Part shown: positions 45,384 to 45,402 of the stretch, in pieces
Numbering within the stretch: position 1 is the first letter of the stretch
Layout of the letters: every line of letters starts with the position of its first letter
Assembly (NCBI GenBank): GCA_937960435.1
Contig: CALGPN010000001.1
Span: 1 to 45,402, forward strand
Length of the DNA stretch: 45,402 nt
Origin: an uncultured Desulfosoma sp.
Lineage (GTDB): Bacteria > Desulfobacterota > Syntrophobacteria > Syntrophobacterales > DSM-9756
Direction: 5' to 3'
Notes under the pieces: generated by a model
What the model was told of the DNA's origin: nothing
The model's input: the letters and a program-made list of their open reading frames with translations, nothing else
Databases searched by the model: none
Translations under genes and position numbers: made by a program

Positions 45384-45402
45384 GGCTGCAGGGTGGTGGG
45401 CG

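Overview
The window is about 45 kb of chromosome-like DNA, moderately G+C-rich, with tightly packed genes, frequent 4-base or shorter gene overlaps, good Shine-Dalgarno sites, and no rRNA, tRNA, CRISPR array, transposase or phage gene that I can see. The gene content points to a strictly anaerobic Gram-negative bacterium, most likely a Desulfobacterota lineage near Syntrophobacter, Desulfosoma or Desulfacinum (inference). It carries an HdrA/MvhD/Nfn electron-transfer cluster, a sodium-pumping acyl-CoA decarboxylase beside an acyl-CoA dehydrogenase, a TRAP-TAXI importer and an entericidin-like lipoprotein. No taxonomic marker gene is present, so the assignment rests on gene content alone.

Layout, left to right. 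(1) 1-5.1 kb: tail of a DUF2207-type membrane protein, leucyl aminopeptidase, two hairpin repeats, a decayed ftsH fragment, a VapC/Phd-type toxin-antitoxin pair, and intact ftsH on the minus strand. (2) 5.2-10.9 kb: a complete five-gene peptide ABC importer. (3) 10.9-15.2 kb: dCMP deaminase overlapping a long thymidylate-synthase-family protein (a dTMP module), a HAD phosphatase, a membrane-anchored lipase-like hydrolase, a possible structured RNA and an SdhE-like protein, closed by a terminator. (4) 15.4-25.5 kb, minus strand: IclR regulator, CaiB-type CoA-transferase, decarboxylase small subunit, membrane beta subunit and biotin carrier, acyl-CoA dehydrogenase, carboxyltransferase, terminator, then a TRAP-TAXI importer with its DUF1850 partner. 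Residues in the dehydrogenase match the non-decarboxylating glutaryl-CoA dehydrogenase type, so I read this as glutarate uptake, activation, oxidation to glutaconyl-CoA and Na+-pumping decarboxylation to crotonyl-CoA. (5) 25.7-31.6 kb: secA-argJ-peroxiredoxin, converging on a glucan phosphorylase. (6) 32.0-41.4 kb: a six-gene electron-transfer operon: a NuoG/formate-dehydrogenase-like protein without recognisable catalytic Cys/Sec, NfnA- and NfnB-like flavoproteins, a double-length HdrA, MvhD, and an iron-sulfur protein with two cysteine clusters, ended by a strong terminator. (7) 41.5-45.4 kb: entericidin-like lipoprotein and a chemoreceptor with a sigma-28-type promoter, bracketed by identical 118-base repeats plus hairpin repeats.

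The most notable points are the glutarate/sodium-pump operon with its diagnostic residues, the Nfn-HdrA-MvhD cluster lacking both hydrogenase and HdrBC, the thymidylate-synthase fusion, the ftsH remnant beside a toxin-antitoxin pair, and the repeat-bracketed chemoreceptor. Starts were moved downstream of the longest open frame wherever a ribosome-binding site supported it.
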